The translations under genes and the position numbers were made by a program. Positions 1 to 7,752 of a DNA stretch of 64,000 nucleotides are shown in pieces (position 1 is the stretch's first letter; each line of letters begins with the position of its first letter). This stretch comes from Betaproteobacteria bacterium HGW-Betaproteobacteria-7 (GTDB lineage Bacteria; Pseudomonadota; Gammaproteobacteria; Burkholderiales; Rhodocyclaceae), in contig PHCE01000020.1 of assembly GCA_002840765.1 (NCBI GenBank), positions 1 to 64,000 of the forward strand. The letters run 5' to 3'. The notes beneath the pieces are model-generated. The model searched no databases. It saw only the letters and a list, made by a program, of their open reading frames with translations, and was not told the origin of the DNA.

Positions 1-93
1 TGTCTTATCCGCCCCCGGCGCGACCTCATCGCCGTGGTGCTTCTTTTCTTGCGCAACCTTCTTGTCGTGGGCAACGTTGCGTGGGTCAGTCAT
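1..93 (-). CDS. Small charged protein, N-terminal part (cut by window edge)
   Basis: The minus strand opens with an ATG at 93-91 behind a good ribosome binding site (AGGAG, 6-7 bases upstream). The frame stays open for all 31 codons to the window edge. The visible protein is very hydrophilic, rich in Lys, His, Asp and Glu (MTDPRNVAHDKKVAQEKKHH...). No domain is recognisable and the C-terminus is outside the window. It is called from the start codon and binding site only. Confidence 0.5.
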   Translation of the reverse strand, partial: MTDPRNVAHDKKVAQEKKHHGDEVAPGADKT

Positions 94-514
94 GGAATAT
101 CTCCTAAATTTGCAGATCGGATCATCGCCCGAAGGCCATACCCTGGCTTGGCGAATCGTTCATTCGGCGCGGACGCCAAACGCGGTTGAGGGCACCGAAC
201 TGCACCAGCCGCAATGCCTAGGCTACTGATTCAGACCGGAGCCGTCTGTGGGCTGCCGAACACGTGCCAGCAAAGATTTCACAAAAAGGACCATTGCAAA
301 CTGAGAAAGCCCCAGGCCGGTCAGCATCCGTTCGGTGATGGCCATCCGTGAGTCGCATGACGAGAGTGTATGAGTAACTACTTCTTGACAGCACCCGCTC
401 CCAGGCACAGTCTTGACCGCCCGGGTTGGGCACTGGGGCTTTTTCCGCCGAGCAGGTAACAAGCCGCCTTGGCGAAGCTTCCGCCCATTGCCCCGGAGCA
501 AAGAGGCAGCCACG
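94..514. other. Intergenic region between divergent genes
   Basis: About 420 bases separate the minus-strand gene ending at 93 and the plus-strand regulator starting at 515. The region must hold both promoters. I see no convincing operator, repeat or RNA element. Open frames here look like high-GC shadows with no ribosome binding site. Confidence 0.4.
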
Positions 515-1435
515 ATGAAGCAACCTACCCGGACCACGTCCCTCAAGCGTGACAGCGCGCCCGTTGAACCCAGGGGGGCAGCGGCTTGCGAAGGCAGCGC
601 CGGTGCAATTGGACGTCCGGCTAGCCAGGTGTCCAACCGCCGGCAGATGGAACACTGGCTGGGCAATTTCGGCCAGATTGATCAGCTGACGCAGTTACCC
701 AATCGCAGCCAGTTTCTTGATCGCTTAAACGGCGCGATGGCGAGGGCGACCCGCAGTAAACAGTTCGTTGCTTTGATGCTGCTGAATCTCGATCACTTCA
801 AGGCTTTGAACATTAGCTATGGTCATCAGGTTGGCGATCTCGTGTTGCAGAAGCTGGCCGAGCGTCTCAAGGGCTGCACGCGAAAAAGCGACACGGTCGC
901 CCGCATAGGCGGCGACGAATTCGCGGTGATTCTGGAGGACCTCACTGAAATGCAGGAGGCTGCCATCGCCACGCAACGGCTGTTGCATGGACTCGGCCAG
1001 CCGTTGCAACTCGAAAGTGGGGAAATTAAGGTCACCGCGACCGGCGGCGTAGCTTTCTTCCCAGCCGATGCCGATAGCGTCGACGCGCTGCTGCAAAAGG
1101 CTGACATTGCGATGTGCCATGGCCGCGAGCATCAGCGCAATTCCTGCCAATTCTATTTTCCGGACTTGCAGTTACGGAGCCGGAATGGCGAGTTGCGCCG
1201 CGCCAAGATCGAACTCGGGGTTGCCAGCTTGACGCCGCGTGAGCACGAAGTAATGCAGATCTTGGTCGCCGGCAACGCCAACAAGATGATCGCCTACATG
1301 CTCGGCACCAGCACGCGAACCATCGAGAATCATCGGGCAAAAATCATGGACAAGATGGACGCGGGCTCGCTGCCCGAACTGGTGCGCATGGTCATCGAAG
1401 TAAGCGGCGCGGTGACGAATGCGCCGGCGCGTTAA
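515..1435 (+). CDS. GGDEF domain protein with C-terminal LuxR/FixJ-type HTH
   Basis: This is a 306-residue cytoplasmic regulator. Residues about 65-225 form a diguanylate cyclase domain starting with the usual DQLTQLPNR segment and carrying an intact RIGGDEFAVIL active-site loop, so cyclic-di-GMP synthesis is plausible. After the domain, the segment FYFPDL matches the linker that normally leads into an EAL domain. Instead the protein continues into a NarL/FixJ-type helix-turn-helix (LTPREHEVMQILVAGNANKMIAYMLGTSTRTIENH split over the last 65 residues). There is no receiver or membrane segment. The start at 515 is preferred over an in-frame start at 413 because AAGAGG lies just upstream of 515. 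It precedes the pilus operon on the same strand and may regulate it; that is inference. Confidence 0.85.
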   Translation: MKQPTRTTSLKRDSAPVEPRGAAACEGSAGAIGRPASQVSNRRQMEHWLGNFGQIDQLTQLPNRSQFLDRLNGAMARATRSKQFVALMLLNLDHFKALNISYGHQVGDLVLQKLAERLKGCTRKSDTVARIGGDEFAVILEDLTEMQEAAIATQRLLHGLGQPLQLESGEIKVTATGGVAFFPADADSVDALLQKADIAMCHGREHQRNSCQFYFPDLQLRSRNGELRRAKIELGVASLTPREHEVMQILVAGNANKMIAYMLGTSTRTIENHRAKIMDKMDAGSLPELVRMVIEVSGAVTNAPAR

Positions 1436-1583
1436 GCCGTACCGTGCAGGTATTGTTGCGGATACCGTATGTCGCTGCGTACTACTAGGATGCGATCTGT
1501 CAGCCGCATCCCGTGGTAGCGAAAGTAGGTCCAGACTGGGTGAGGTGAGAGACAGCCCCCGCTCATCCAAGGAAGGAACGATC

Positions 1584-2105
1584 ATGAGAAATAACTTCAA
1601 ACAGCACGCATCAAGGTCAGCACTATTCGCTGCGTTTGCCCTCGGCGCCGCCGCATTCGCCGCTAACAGCTACGCCGCGCAAAGCACCGGCTCATTTGCC
1701 GTGACGGCAAATGTCACCGCGGCATGCACGGTTTCAGGAAGCCCCCTTGCTTTCGGCGACTTCAGCGCGCTCAGCGGTGATGTTGACGGCACCAGTACCC
1801 TCACCGCCACCTGCACCAACGGTAGCCCCTATACGATCGGGCTGAGTGCTGGCTTAGGCGTTGGCGCAGCGGTAACCACGCGCAAATTGACGCATACGAA
1901 TACGACCACCCTGCTCAACTACAACCTGTCTCCCGTTGCATCGGGCGGCATCAACTGGGATTTGATCGGCGGGACCACAACCAAGGCCGGCACAGGAAGT
2001 GGCGAAGCGCAGGCGATTACCGTCTTCGGACGAATTCCCGGCGGTCAGACCAGCGCAATCGTGGGTACTTACAGTGACACCATCACTGCAACCATCGACT
2101 TCTGA
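1584..2105 (+). CDS. Spore coat U (SCPU) domain pilin-like protein, major subunit candidate
   Basis: This 173-residue secreted protein has an N-terminal signal peptide (about residues 1-33, ending ...FAANSYA-AQ). A single SCPU/CsuA-B fold follows: SFAVTANVTAACTV with a Cys near the N-terminus, a second Cys pair region, and a C-terminal beta strand ending TYSDTITATIDF. This is the subunit family of archaic (Csu-type) chaperone-usher pili. The start follows a strong site (AAGGAAGGA). It is the first gene of a four-gene pilus operon, and a terminator-like hairpin directly downstream suggests it is made in excess over the assembly proteins. Confidence 0.88.
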   Translation: MRNNFKQHASRSALFAAFALGAAAFAANSYAAQSTGSFAVTANVTAACTVSGSPLAFGDFSALSGDVDGTSTLTATCTNGSPYTIGLSAGLGVGAAVTTRKLTHTNTTTLLNYNLSPVASGGINWDLIGGTTTKAGTGSGEAQAITVFGRIPGGQTSAIVGTYSDTITATIDF

Positions 2106-2847
2106 CACCCGCCTGAGAGCGAGGAAGGGCGGCCGTACAAGCCGCGCCTTCCTTATTTTGTGCCTCCTGGCGTGCACTTCGGCGCAGGCGGGCACATTTG
2201 TCGTCAGCCCGGTACGCGCGACGCTGTCCGCCAGCCACCAGGTAGGCGCGCTCACCGTGCGCAATGACGGCGCCGAGCCGACGGTGGTGCAGCTGGAAGT
2301 GCTGAGCTGGTCGCAGCAGGACGCCAAGGATGTCTACGAGCCAACCCGCGAGATTCTCGCGACGCCGCCGATTTTCACCGTGCCTGCCGGCGGCTCCCAG
2401 ATCGTCCGGGTCGGGCTGCGCCGCGCGCCCGACCCGCAGCGCGAGCTCAGCTACCGGCTGTACTTGCAAGAGGTGCCGCCCCCACCCAAACCGGATTTCC
2501 AGGGGCTGCAGGTTGCGCTGCGTATCGGGGTACCGGTGTTCGTGCTGCCATCCACTCCGGCCAAGCCGGTGCTGCGCTGGCAGCTAAGCCGCACACCGCA
2601 GGGACAGCTCAAGCTTAGCTTGAGCAACACCGGCATGGCCCATATCCAGGTTGCCAATTTCAGGCTCGTTCCAGCCGGGCGGGAGCCGCTTCCCACCCGG
2701 CAGGTCGCGGCCTACCTGCTCCCCGGACAGAGCCGCGACTGGCTGCTGGAAGCCACGCCGGCCCCGCCGCCGGGCAGCGCCTTGCGCCTTTTCGCCCAGA
2801 CTGATGCCGGCGATATTCAAGCGGAACTTGTTGTAGAACAGCCTTGA
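2074..2847 (+). CDS. Periplasmic pilus chaperone (PapD/CsuC family)
   Basis: About 220 mature residues form a two-domain immunoglobulin-like chaperone. The first domain starts TFVVSPVRATLSA, runs through the conserved IFTVPAGGSQIVRVGLRR segment (subunit-binding region) and ...YRLYLQEVP. The second domain ends at ...DIQAELVVEQP. A signal peptide (RAFLILCLLACTSAQA) is clear, but no ATG precedes it. In-frame candidates are GTG at 2074 (chosen; it overlaps the pilin gene by 32 bases), GTG at 1999, or TTG at 2158. The end overlaps the usher start by four bases. The true start is uncertain; the identity is not. Confidence 0.8.
   Translation: MTPSLQPSTSDTRLRARKGGRTSRAFLILCLLACTSAQAGTFVVSPVRATLSASHQVGALTVRNDGAEPTVVQLEVLSWSQQDAKDVYEPTREILATPPIFTVPAGGSQIVRVGLRRAPDPQRELSYRLYLQEVPPPPKPDFQGLQVALRIGVPVFVLPSTPAKPVLRWQLSRTPQGQLKLSLSNTGMAHIQVANFRLVPAGREPLPTRQVAAYLLPGQSRDWLLEATPAPPPGSALRLFAQTDAGDIQAELVVEQP
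2123..2159 (+). terminator. Intrinsic terminator/attenuator after the first pilin gene
   Basis: GGAAGG (2123-2128) pairs with CCTTCC (2147-2152), and GCGGC pairs with GCCGC inside it with one bulged base. This leaves a 7-base loop, followed by TTATTTT. The structure sits 17 bases after the pilin stop codon and inside the reading frame of the chaperone signal peptide. It could stop part of the transcripts so that subunits outnumber chaperone and usher. Confidence 0.6.
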
Positions 2848-5228
2848 TCAACCCGAGCGCCCAGCTGCGGCGCTTCCGGGATGAAATGATTCCGGTTGTT
2901 CACTGCGTTGTTCTGCTCCTGATTGGAATGCCAGGCGCGGCACTTGCCGCAACCCCGGAAAGTGCGGCACAGGCAGGCGTCGAAACAGTCGCCGCGGACG
3001 AAATATTCCTGGCGCTGCGCATCAATCGGCAAGGTCCGGAGGAGAGCGTGCTGGTGCTGCGTCGGCGCGGCGATGGGCGCCTGCTCGTGCGGGGTGAGGA
3101 TCTGCAGCACTGGCGGCTACGCGTGCCCAGTACGGCGGCGTTGCGCCGTGGCGGCGAAGACTGGTATGCGCTTGACGCCTTCCCGGGCCTCACCTATCAA
3201 GTGGACGAGTCGAACCAGACGCTGTCTGTCGATGCGCCGCCGGGACTCTTCTTGGCCACCTCGCTGCCAGGACAAGACGCGAGATTCAGCGTCCCGCGGC
3301 CCGCCGCCCCGGGCGGCTTTGTCAGTTACGATCTGTCGGTCGGTCGCGCGGATGGCCTCACGAACGCCGGCGGCCTGTTTGAAGTGGGCGCCTTCAATGC
3401 CTGGGGCACGGGCTCCGGCAGCGTGCTCGCCCGTGACACCGGCGCCGGCGCATACGTCGTCCGCCTCGACACGACCTGGACGCAGGATCGCCCGGCGCAA
3501 CTGGCGAGCCTGCGGATCGGCGATGCGATCAGCACGGCGGGCAGTTGGGGGCGCTCGCTGCGCTTCGGCGGCGTGCAGTGGGCGACCAATTTCGCCACCC
3601 AGCCGGGCCTGGTCACGTTCCCCCTGCCAAGCGCCAGCGCTGAGGCCGTGCTGCCCTCCACTGTCGATCTCTTCGTCAACGATGCCCTGCGCCTGCGCCG
3701 CGAAGTGCCGACCGGCCCGTTCACCATCCACGATCTGCCCGTAGTCAGCGGACAAGGCGAAGCGCGGTTGGTGGTGCGCGACCTGCTGGGCCGCGAGCAG
3801 GTGATCAGCTTGCCTTACTACGCCAGCCCGCGTCTGTTGCAGCAGGGCTTGCGCGAGTACTCTTATGAGATGGGTTTTGTCCGCAACAACTATGGCATCG
3901 ACAGCAATGACTATGGCCGCTTCGCCGCGATCGTCACCCATCGTGTTGGCTTCAGTAATGCCTTCACCGGCGAAGCGCACGGCGAACTGCTGCGCGAGCA
4001 GCAGACAGTGGGTGCTTCCGGCGCATGGCTGTGGCCCACCGCCGGATTGTTCAGTGCATCCGTTGCCGCGAGCCACGCCAAGCGTGGCACGGGTGAGCTG
4101 GTCGCGCTCGGTTTCGAGCGGCAGAGCCGATCGCTCAGTTTTGGCGGAAACGTACAACTCGCCAGCCAAGGCTTCACCCAGCTCGGCCTGCAGCCGGGTG
4201 AATTGGCGCCGCGTCAGGTGAGTCAGTTTTTTGTCGGCGCCAACGGTGGTGGCTACGGCTCGGTGGCCGCGAGTTACACCCGCCAGGATTACCGTGACCG
4301 GGCCGAGGTCGAGCTGGCTAACGCCAGTTACAGCATCCGGGTCGGGAAACTGGGATTCCTCAGTTTCTCGGTGTTGCGCGTTCTGAGCGGAGAAACGAAG
4401 ACGTCGTTTAGCCTGAATTTCACCTACGTGCTGGGCGAACGGAGCAGCGCCAGTGTCAGCGCGGCCCGAGACCCGACGGGCAACCAGGCGGTGATACAGA
4501 TGCAACGCAATCTGCCGCCAGGCGACGGAATGGGCTATCGCCTCGTCACCGGCGCGACCGAGGCGACGAAATCGGAGCGCGTGGGCGCCGACCTCAGTGT
4601 GCAGAACGCCATCGGCCTGTATACGCTGGAGGCAGCCCGAGACCAGGGGCAGACCGGCGTGCGCGCCGGCGCCCGCGGCAGCGTGGCGATACTGGGGGGC
4701 AATGCATTCGCCAGCCGGCAGATCGGCGACGCCTTTGCCGTGGTGCAGGTTCCCGATTATCCGGGCGTCCGCGTTTATGCCGACAATCAAGTGGTGGCGC
4801 GCACTGACGCTGGCGGCAGTGCATTGGTACCGCGGCTGCGCCCTTACCAGAAAAATACGATCCGTATCGAACAAGCCGATCTGCCGATGGATGCAGAAAT
4901 CGATACCCTGGAGCAAGACACGGTGCCTTATCTGCGTAGCGGCGTACTGTTGCAAATCCCGGTAAGGCGTTCGCGCGGCGGGCTGCTGACGGTGATTCTC
5001 GACAACGGCGAAGCACTGCCCTCAGGAGCGGTCGTGCAGATCGCCGGAGAGAAGAATGAATTCCCCGCCGGCTTGAAAGGTGAGGTGTACGTAACCGGGC
5101 TCTTGCCAAATAATCGCCTGCACATCAGCTGGCGCGGGCAGCATTGCGAAGTTAACGTGCCCTTCCGGCCAACATCTGATCCGCTGCCCCATCTGGGGAC
5201 CTACACATGCACAGGGGTAAGGCCATGA
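2844..5228 (+). CDS. Fimbrial outer membrane usher protein (FimD/PapC family)
   Basis: This 794-residue outer-membrane usher translocates and polymerises chaperone-bound subunits. The N-terminal signal peptide (IPVVHCVVLLLIGMPGAALA) is followed by the N-terminal domain, a long beta-barrel section with FVSYDLSVGRADGL and RLRREVPTGPFTIHDLPV (plug region), and a C-terminal domain ending with GEVYVTGL...CEVNVPF. The size is typical of Csu-type ushers. The start at TTG 2844 overlaps the chaperone stop. An ATG at 2886 directly before the signal peptide is an equally good start. It lies between the chaperone and the second subunit gene. Confidence 0.9.
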   Translation: MINPSAQLRRFRDEMIPVVHCVVLLLIGMPGAALAATPESAAQAGVETVAADEIFLALRINRQGPEESVLVLRRRGDGRLLVRGEDLQHWRLRVPSTAALRRGGEDWYALDAFPGLTYQVDESNQTLSVDAPPGLFLATSLPGQDARFSVPRPAAPGGFVSYDLSVGRADGLTNAGGLFEVGAFNAWGTGSGSVLARDTGAGAYVVRLDTTWTQDRPAQLASLRIGDAISTAGSWGRSLRFGGVQWATNFATQPGLVTFPLPSASAEAVLPSTVDLFVNDALRLRREVPTGPFTIHDLPVVSGQGEARLVVRDLLGREQVISLPYYASPRLLQQGLREYSYEMGFVRNNYGIDSNDYGRFAAIVTHRVGFSNAFTGEAHGELLREQQTVGASGAWLWPTAGLFSASVAASHAKRGTGELVALGFERQSRSLSFGGNVQLASQGFTQLGLQPGELAPRQVSQFFVGANGGGYGSVAASYTRQDYRDRAEVELANASYSIRVGKLGFLSFSVLRVLSGETKTSFSLNFTYVLGERSSASVSAARDPTGNQAVIQMQRNLPPGDGMGYRLVTGATEATKSERVGADLSVQNAIGLYTLEAARDQGQTGVRAGARGSVAILGGNAFASRQIGDAFAVVQVPDYPGVRVYADNQVVARTDAGGSALVPRLRPYQKNTIRIEQADLPMDAEIDTLEQDTVPYLRSGVLLQIPVRRSRGGLLTVILDNGEALPSGAVVQIAGEKNEFPAGLKGEVYVTGLLPNNRLHISWRGQHCEVNVPFRPTSDPLPHLGTYTCTGVRP

Positions 5229-5719
5229 CGATATCGTTTGATGGACCCCGTGTCCTGGCTACGCTCTCTGCGTGGCGAACCACCCGCAGCGCGGCATCGA
5301 CGTGGCTCCTGGCGGCCACGCTGCTCGGCGCCTCGTTGCCGGCCTGGTCGGTCACCTGTGGCGTCAGCGCGACGGGCGTCAACTTTGGCAGTTACGACGT
5401 GTTCAGCAATGTGAATTCAGACGGTGCCGGCAGCGTCAGCGTGAGTTGCGACGCAGCCGCTTCCTATTCGATTGCCATCAGTTCGGGGAACGGGTCCTAT
5501 GTTTCGCGCTGGATGGCCAGCGGCGCCCACCAACTTGCCTACAACCTGTATCGGGAGGCTTCGCGCAGCACCATCTGGGGTGACGGCACGGGCGGCAGCG
5601 CCGTCGTCAGCGGTAGCGGCACCGGTGCGACGCATACCGTTTACGGCCGCGTTCCCAGCCGCCAGAACGTCTATGCGGGGAGCTACAGCGATAGCATCGT
5701 CGTCACTGTCACATACTAG
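5225..5719 (+). CDS. Second SCPU domain protein, tip or minor pilin candidate
   Basis: This 164-residue secreted protein has a signal peptide ending ...LLGASLPAWS-VTCG and an SCPU fold: CGVSATGVNFGSYDVFS, an internal Cys, and a final strand GSYSDSIVVTVTY. The ATG at 5225 overlaps the usher stop (ATGA) and follows AGGGGTAAGG, so translation is probably coupled. Being last in the operon and single-domain, it may be a tip or initiating subunit, as in other archaic chaperone-usher operons. That role is inference. Confidence 0.85.
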   Translation: MTISFDGPRVLATLSAWRTTRSAASTWLLAATLLGASLPAWSVTCGVSATGVNFGSYDVFSNVNSDGAGSVSVSCDAAASYSIAISSGNGSYVSRWMASGAHQLAYNLYREASRSTIWGDGTGGSAVVSGSGTGATHTVYGRVPSRQNVYAGSYSDSIVVTVTY

Positions 5720-5809
5720 GGACGGTCGCTGGATCGTAGCAACGTGATTCACGGAGAATGATCGCTGAGATTGCCTTGCTCGTTGAGCACCTTGCTGTGC
5801 GTGCCTTGG

Positions 5810-7069
5810 CTAGGCCGGCGGAGTTTCGGGACCAGCCACGGGTAGCCAGACCTGGAAGCAGGTACCTTGGCCGGGTTCACTGGTGACGTCGATGCGACCG
5901 CCGTGTTTCTTCACCATGTCGTAGGCCAAAGAAAGTCCCAGGCCGGTACCCTTGCCCACCGGCTTGGTGGTGAAGAATGGCTCGAAGATGCGCTTCATCA
6001 CTGCCGGCGTCATGCCGTTGCCGGTATCTTCGACGCTCACCCAAGCCCAGAGCCCCTCGACGCCGCTACTCAACGTAATCTTGCCCTGCCCTTCAATCGC
6101 TTGTGCCGCATTCAGCAGCAGGTTCATGAAAACCTGATTGATCTGCCCCAGATGGCAACGTACCGGCGGCAGCTCACCGTATCGCTTGACCACTTCGGCC
6201 TTGTACTTGAGTTCGGCCCAGACGACGTTGAGAGTGCTCTCCATACCGGCATTCAGATCCGCCTCCTGCCAATCCGGGCTGTCGATACGTGAGAAATCCC
6301 GCAGGTCCTGGACGATCTTGCGCACCCGTTCCAGGCCGTCACGCGACTCGCCCAGCAGCGCCACTACGTCATCGCGCAGGAACGCTATATCCACCTTCTC
6401 GCGCACCGCCTGCAGTGCCTGGTCCGTCGCTGTGCCGTTCGCGTCGGCATAGCGTTCATAAGCATCGATCAGGAAAATGAACTCCTCGACGTAGCCCTTG
6501 AGGGCACCCAGGTTGGAATTGACGAAGCCGATCGGATTGTTGATCTCATGGGCGACGCCGGCCGCCAGCTGACCGATTGCGGCCATTTTTTCCGATTGCA
6601 GCAGTTGAAGCTGGGATTGCTCCAGCTTGCTGTTGACCAGCTGCAACTCGGCGTTGCTTTGCGCGAATTCGCGCGTCAGGTTGCTCAGCTCGTGATTGAG
6701 CTCGAGGACTTCGCGGCTGAGATGTTCCTGCTCGACCGCGTTGAGTTCGCCAAACAGAAGGTAGTCGTTGCCAACCGGCTCGATCATCACCTCCAGGGTT
6801 TGCGGCACACCGGAGGCGGTGCGGACGTTCAATAGCCGAGGTCTTTCTTCCTCGGCCAACCATTCGCTCAGAGCCACTTCGCCATTGAAGTTGAGCAACA
6901 TGGCATGCCAGGGTTTTCCGACGAGCGACTCGCCGATCAAGGTGGTTGCGCGACGATTGGCCGCCAGGATCACGCCTGAAGAGTCAACGCGTACAACCGC
7001 TACGCTGATGCATTCTTCAAGGAAGCGGCAACTTGCGCCTTCGCCGGATGGCGACGGGTCATGGCTCAC
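5810..7069 (-). CDS. PAS-domain sensor histidine kinase (cytoplasmic)
   Basis: This 419-residue histidine kinase has no transmembrane segment. A PAS domain covers about residues 15-115 (ISVAVVRVDSSGVILAANRRA...). A coiled coil follows (about 120-165). The phosphoacceptor H-box is GVAHEINNPIGF, and the catalytic domain shows N-box NLLLNAAQAI, G1 DTGNGM, F-box FEPFFTTKPVGKGTGLGLSL and a C-terminal G-box region. The GTG start at 7069 overlaps the end of the upstream B12-binding gene by 11 bases, so the two are translationally coupled. No response regulator is adjacent. The cytosolic partner is probably the B12 protein (inference from coupling). Confidence 0.88.
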   Translation of the reverse strand: MSHDPSPSGEGASCRFLEECISVAVVRVDSSGVILAANRRATTLIGESLVGKPWHAMLLNFNGEVALSEWLAEEERPRLLNVRTASGVPQTLEVMIEPVGNDYLLFGELNAVEQEHLSREVLELNHELSNLTREFAQSNAELQLVNSKLEQSQLQLLQSEKMAAIGQLAAGVAHEINNPIGFVNSNLGALKGYVEEFIFLIDAYERYADANGTATDQALQAVREKVDIAFLRDDVVALLGESRDGLERVRKIVQDLRDFSRIDSPDWQEADLNAGMESTLNVVWAELKYKAEVVKRYGELPPVRCHLGQINQVFMNLLLNAAQAIEGQGKITLSSGVEGLWAWVSVEDTGNGMTPAVMKRIFEPFFTTKPVGKGTGLGLSLAYDMVKKHGGRIDVTSEPGQGTCFQVWLPVAGPETPPA

Positions 7070-7709
7070 AGGCCGCCATCCTTTGCTCCAGCTGATTCAA
7101 CGAAGCCATGTAGGAAACCTTGGGGTAGGCTTTCACGGCGCTCTCGGCTCCCCAGCGGAAGGCCTGCCCACCGACCAGGATGGGCAGATCCGGATAATTT
7201 TTACTGACCGCATCGAGCGCCTTGAGCAAGGCTGGCAGATTGAAATAGATGGCTAATGACAAGCCCAGCAAATTCGGCTGGCGTTCATCGATCAAGCGTT
7301 GCAATCGCTCCAATGGCGTATTGGCACCGAGGAAATAGCCACGCCAGCCATGAATCTCGCAGAAATCGGCAACCATTCGGGCACCGAGCTGGTGATATTC
7401 GTCGGCGACGCAGGCAATGACGATGCTTTGATCACGGGCCGGGCCGCTGAACATCTGCGCCTGAACCAGCGTCAGCATGCGTTCGGTGATGGCGGTACAC
7501 AGGTGTTCGACGGCGACTGAAATCCGCTGCTTCTCCCACAACTCACCGACCTGATACAGGGAGCGCTGGAACAGGTCCGTGTACAAAGCTTTCAGGCTTG
7601 TACCGGCTGATAGCAGCTGCTGCACGATCTCGGCGCATTCGCTGCGCTTGCCGGCCAGCAAAGCCGCGAGGTAAGCCTCGTAGGTGGTTTCGTCGATGGT
7701 ATCGATCAC
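7059..7709 (-). CDS. Stand-alone CarH-like cobalamin-binding (candidate photosensor) protein
   Basis: This 216-residue protein has the two modules of methionine-synthase-type B12 proteins: a four-helix cap (about 10-90) and a Rossmann B12-binding domain (about 95-210). The cap contains W58-x9-E68-H69, the spacing that marks CarH-type adenosylcobalamin photoreceptors. The Rossmann domain has E104-x-H106-x-x-G109, the lower axial histidine motif, then LGANTP and a VGGQAF segment. There is no MerR-type DNA-binding domain, unlike CarH. It starts with GTG after GAAGGA and overlaps the histidine kinase gene, so it probably feeds a signal to that kinase. Ligand and light response are inferred from motifs only. 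Confidence 0.82.
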   Translation of the reverse strand: MIDTIDETTYEAYLAALLAGKRSECAEIVQQLLSAGTSLKALYTDLFQRSLYQVGELWEKQRISVAVEHLCTAITERMLTLVQAQMFSGPARDQSIVIACVADEYHQLGARMVADFCEIHGWRGYFLGANTPLERLQRLIDERQPNLLGLSLAIYFNLPALLKALDAVSKNYPDLPILVGGQAFRWGAESAVKAYPKVSYMASLNQLEQRMAACEP

Positions 7710-7752
7710 GGTCGATCCTTCAAGTGCCGGATGATTTGTGCCGCCCTGCGTT

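Noticed and set aside
413..514. Longer N-terminus for the GGDEF-LuxR protein
   Set aside because: No ribosome binding site before 413, while AAGAGG precedes the ATG at 515; the extra residues look like non-coding translation.
3117..4955. A long antisense frame (612 codons) opposite the usher gene
   Set aside because: Composition follows the complementary codon pattern of the usher; no motif seen.
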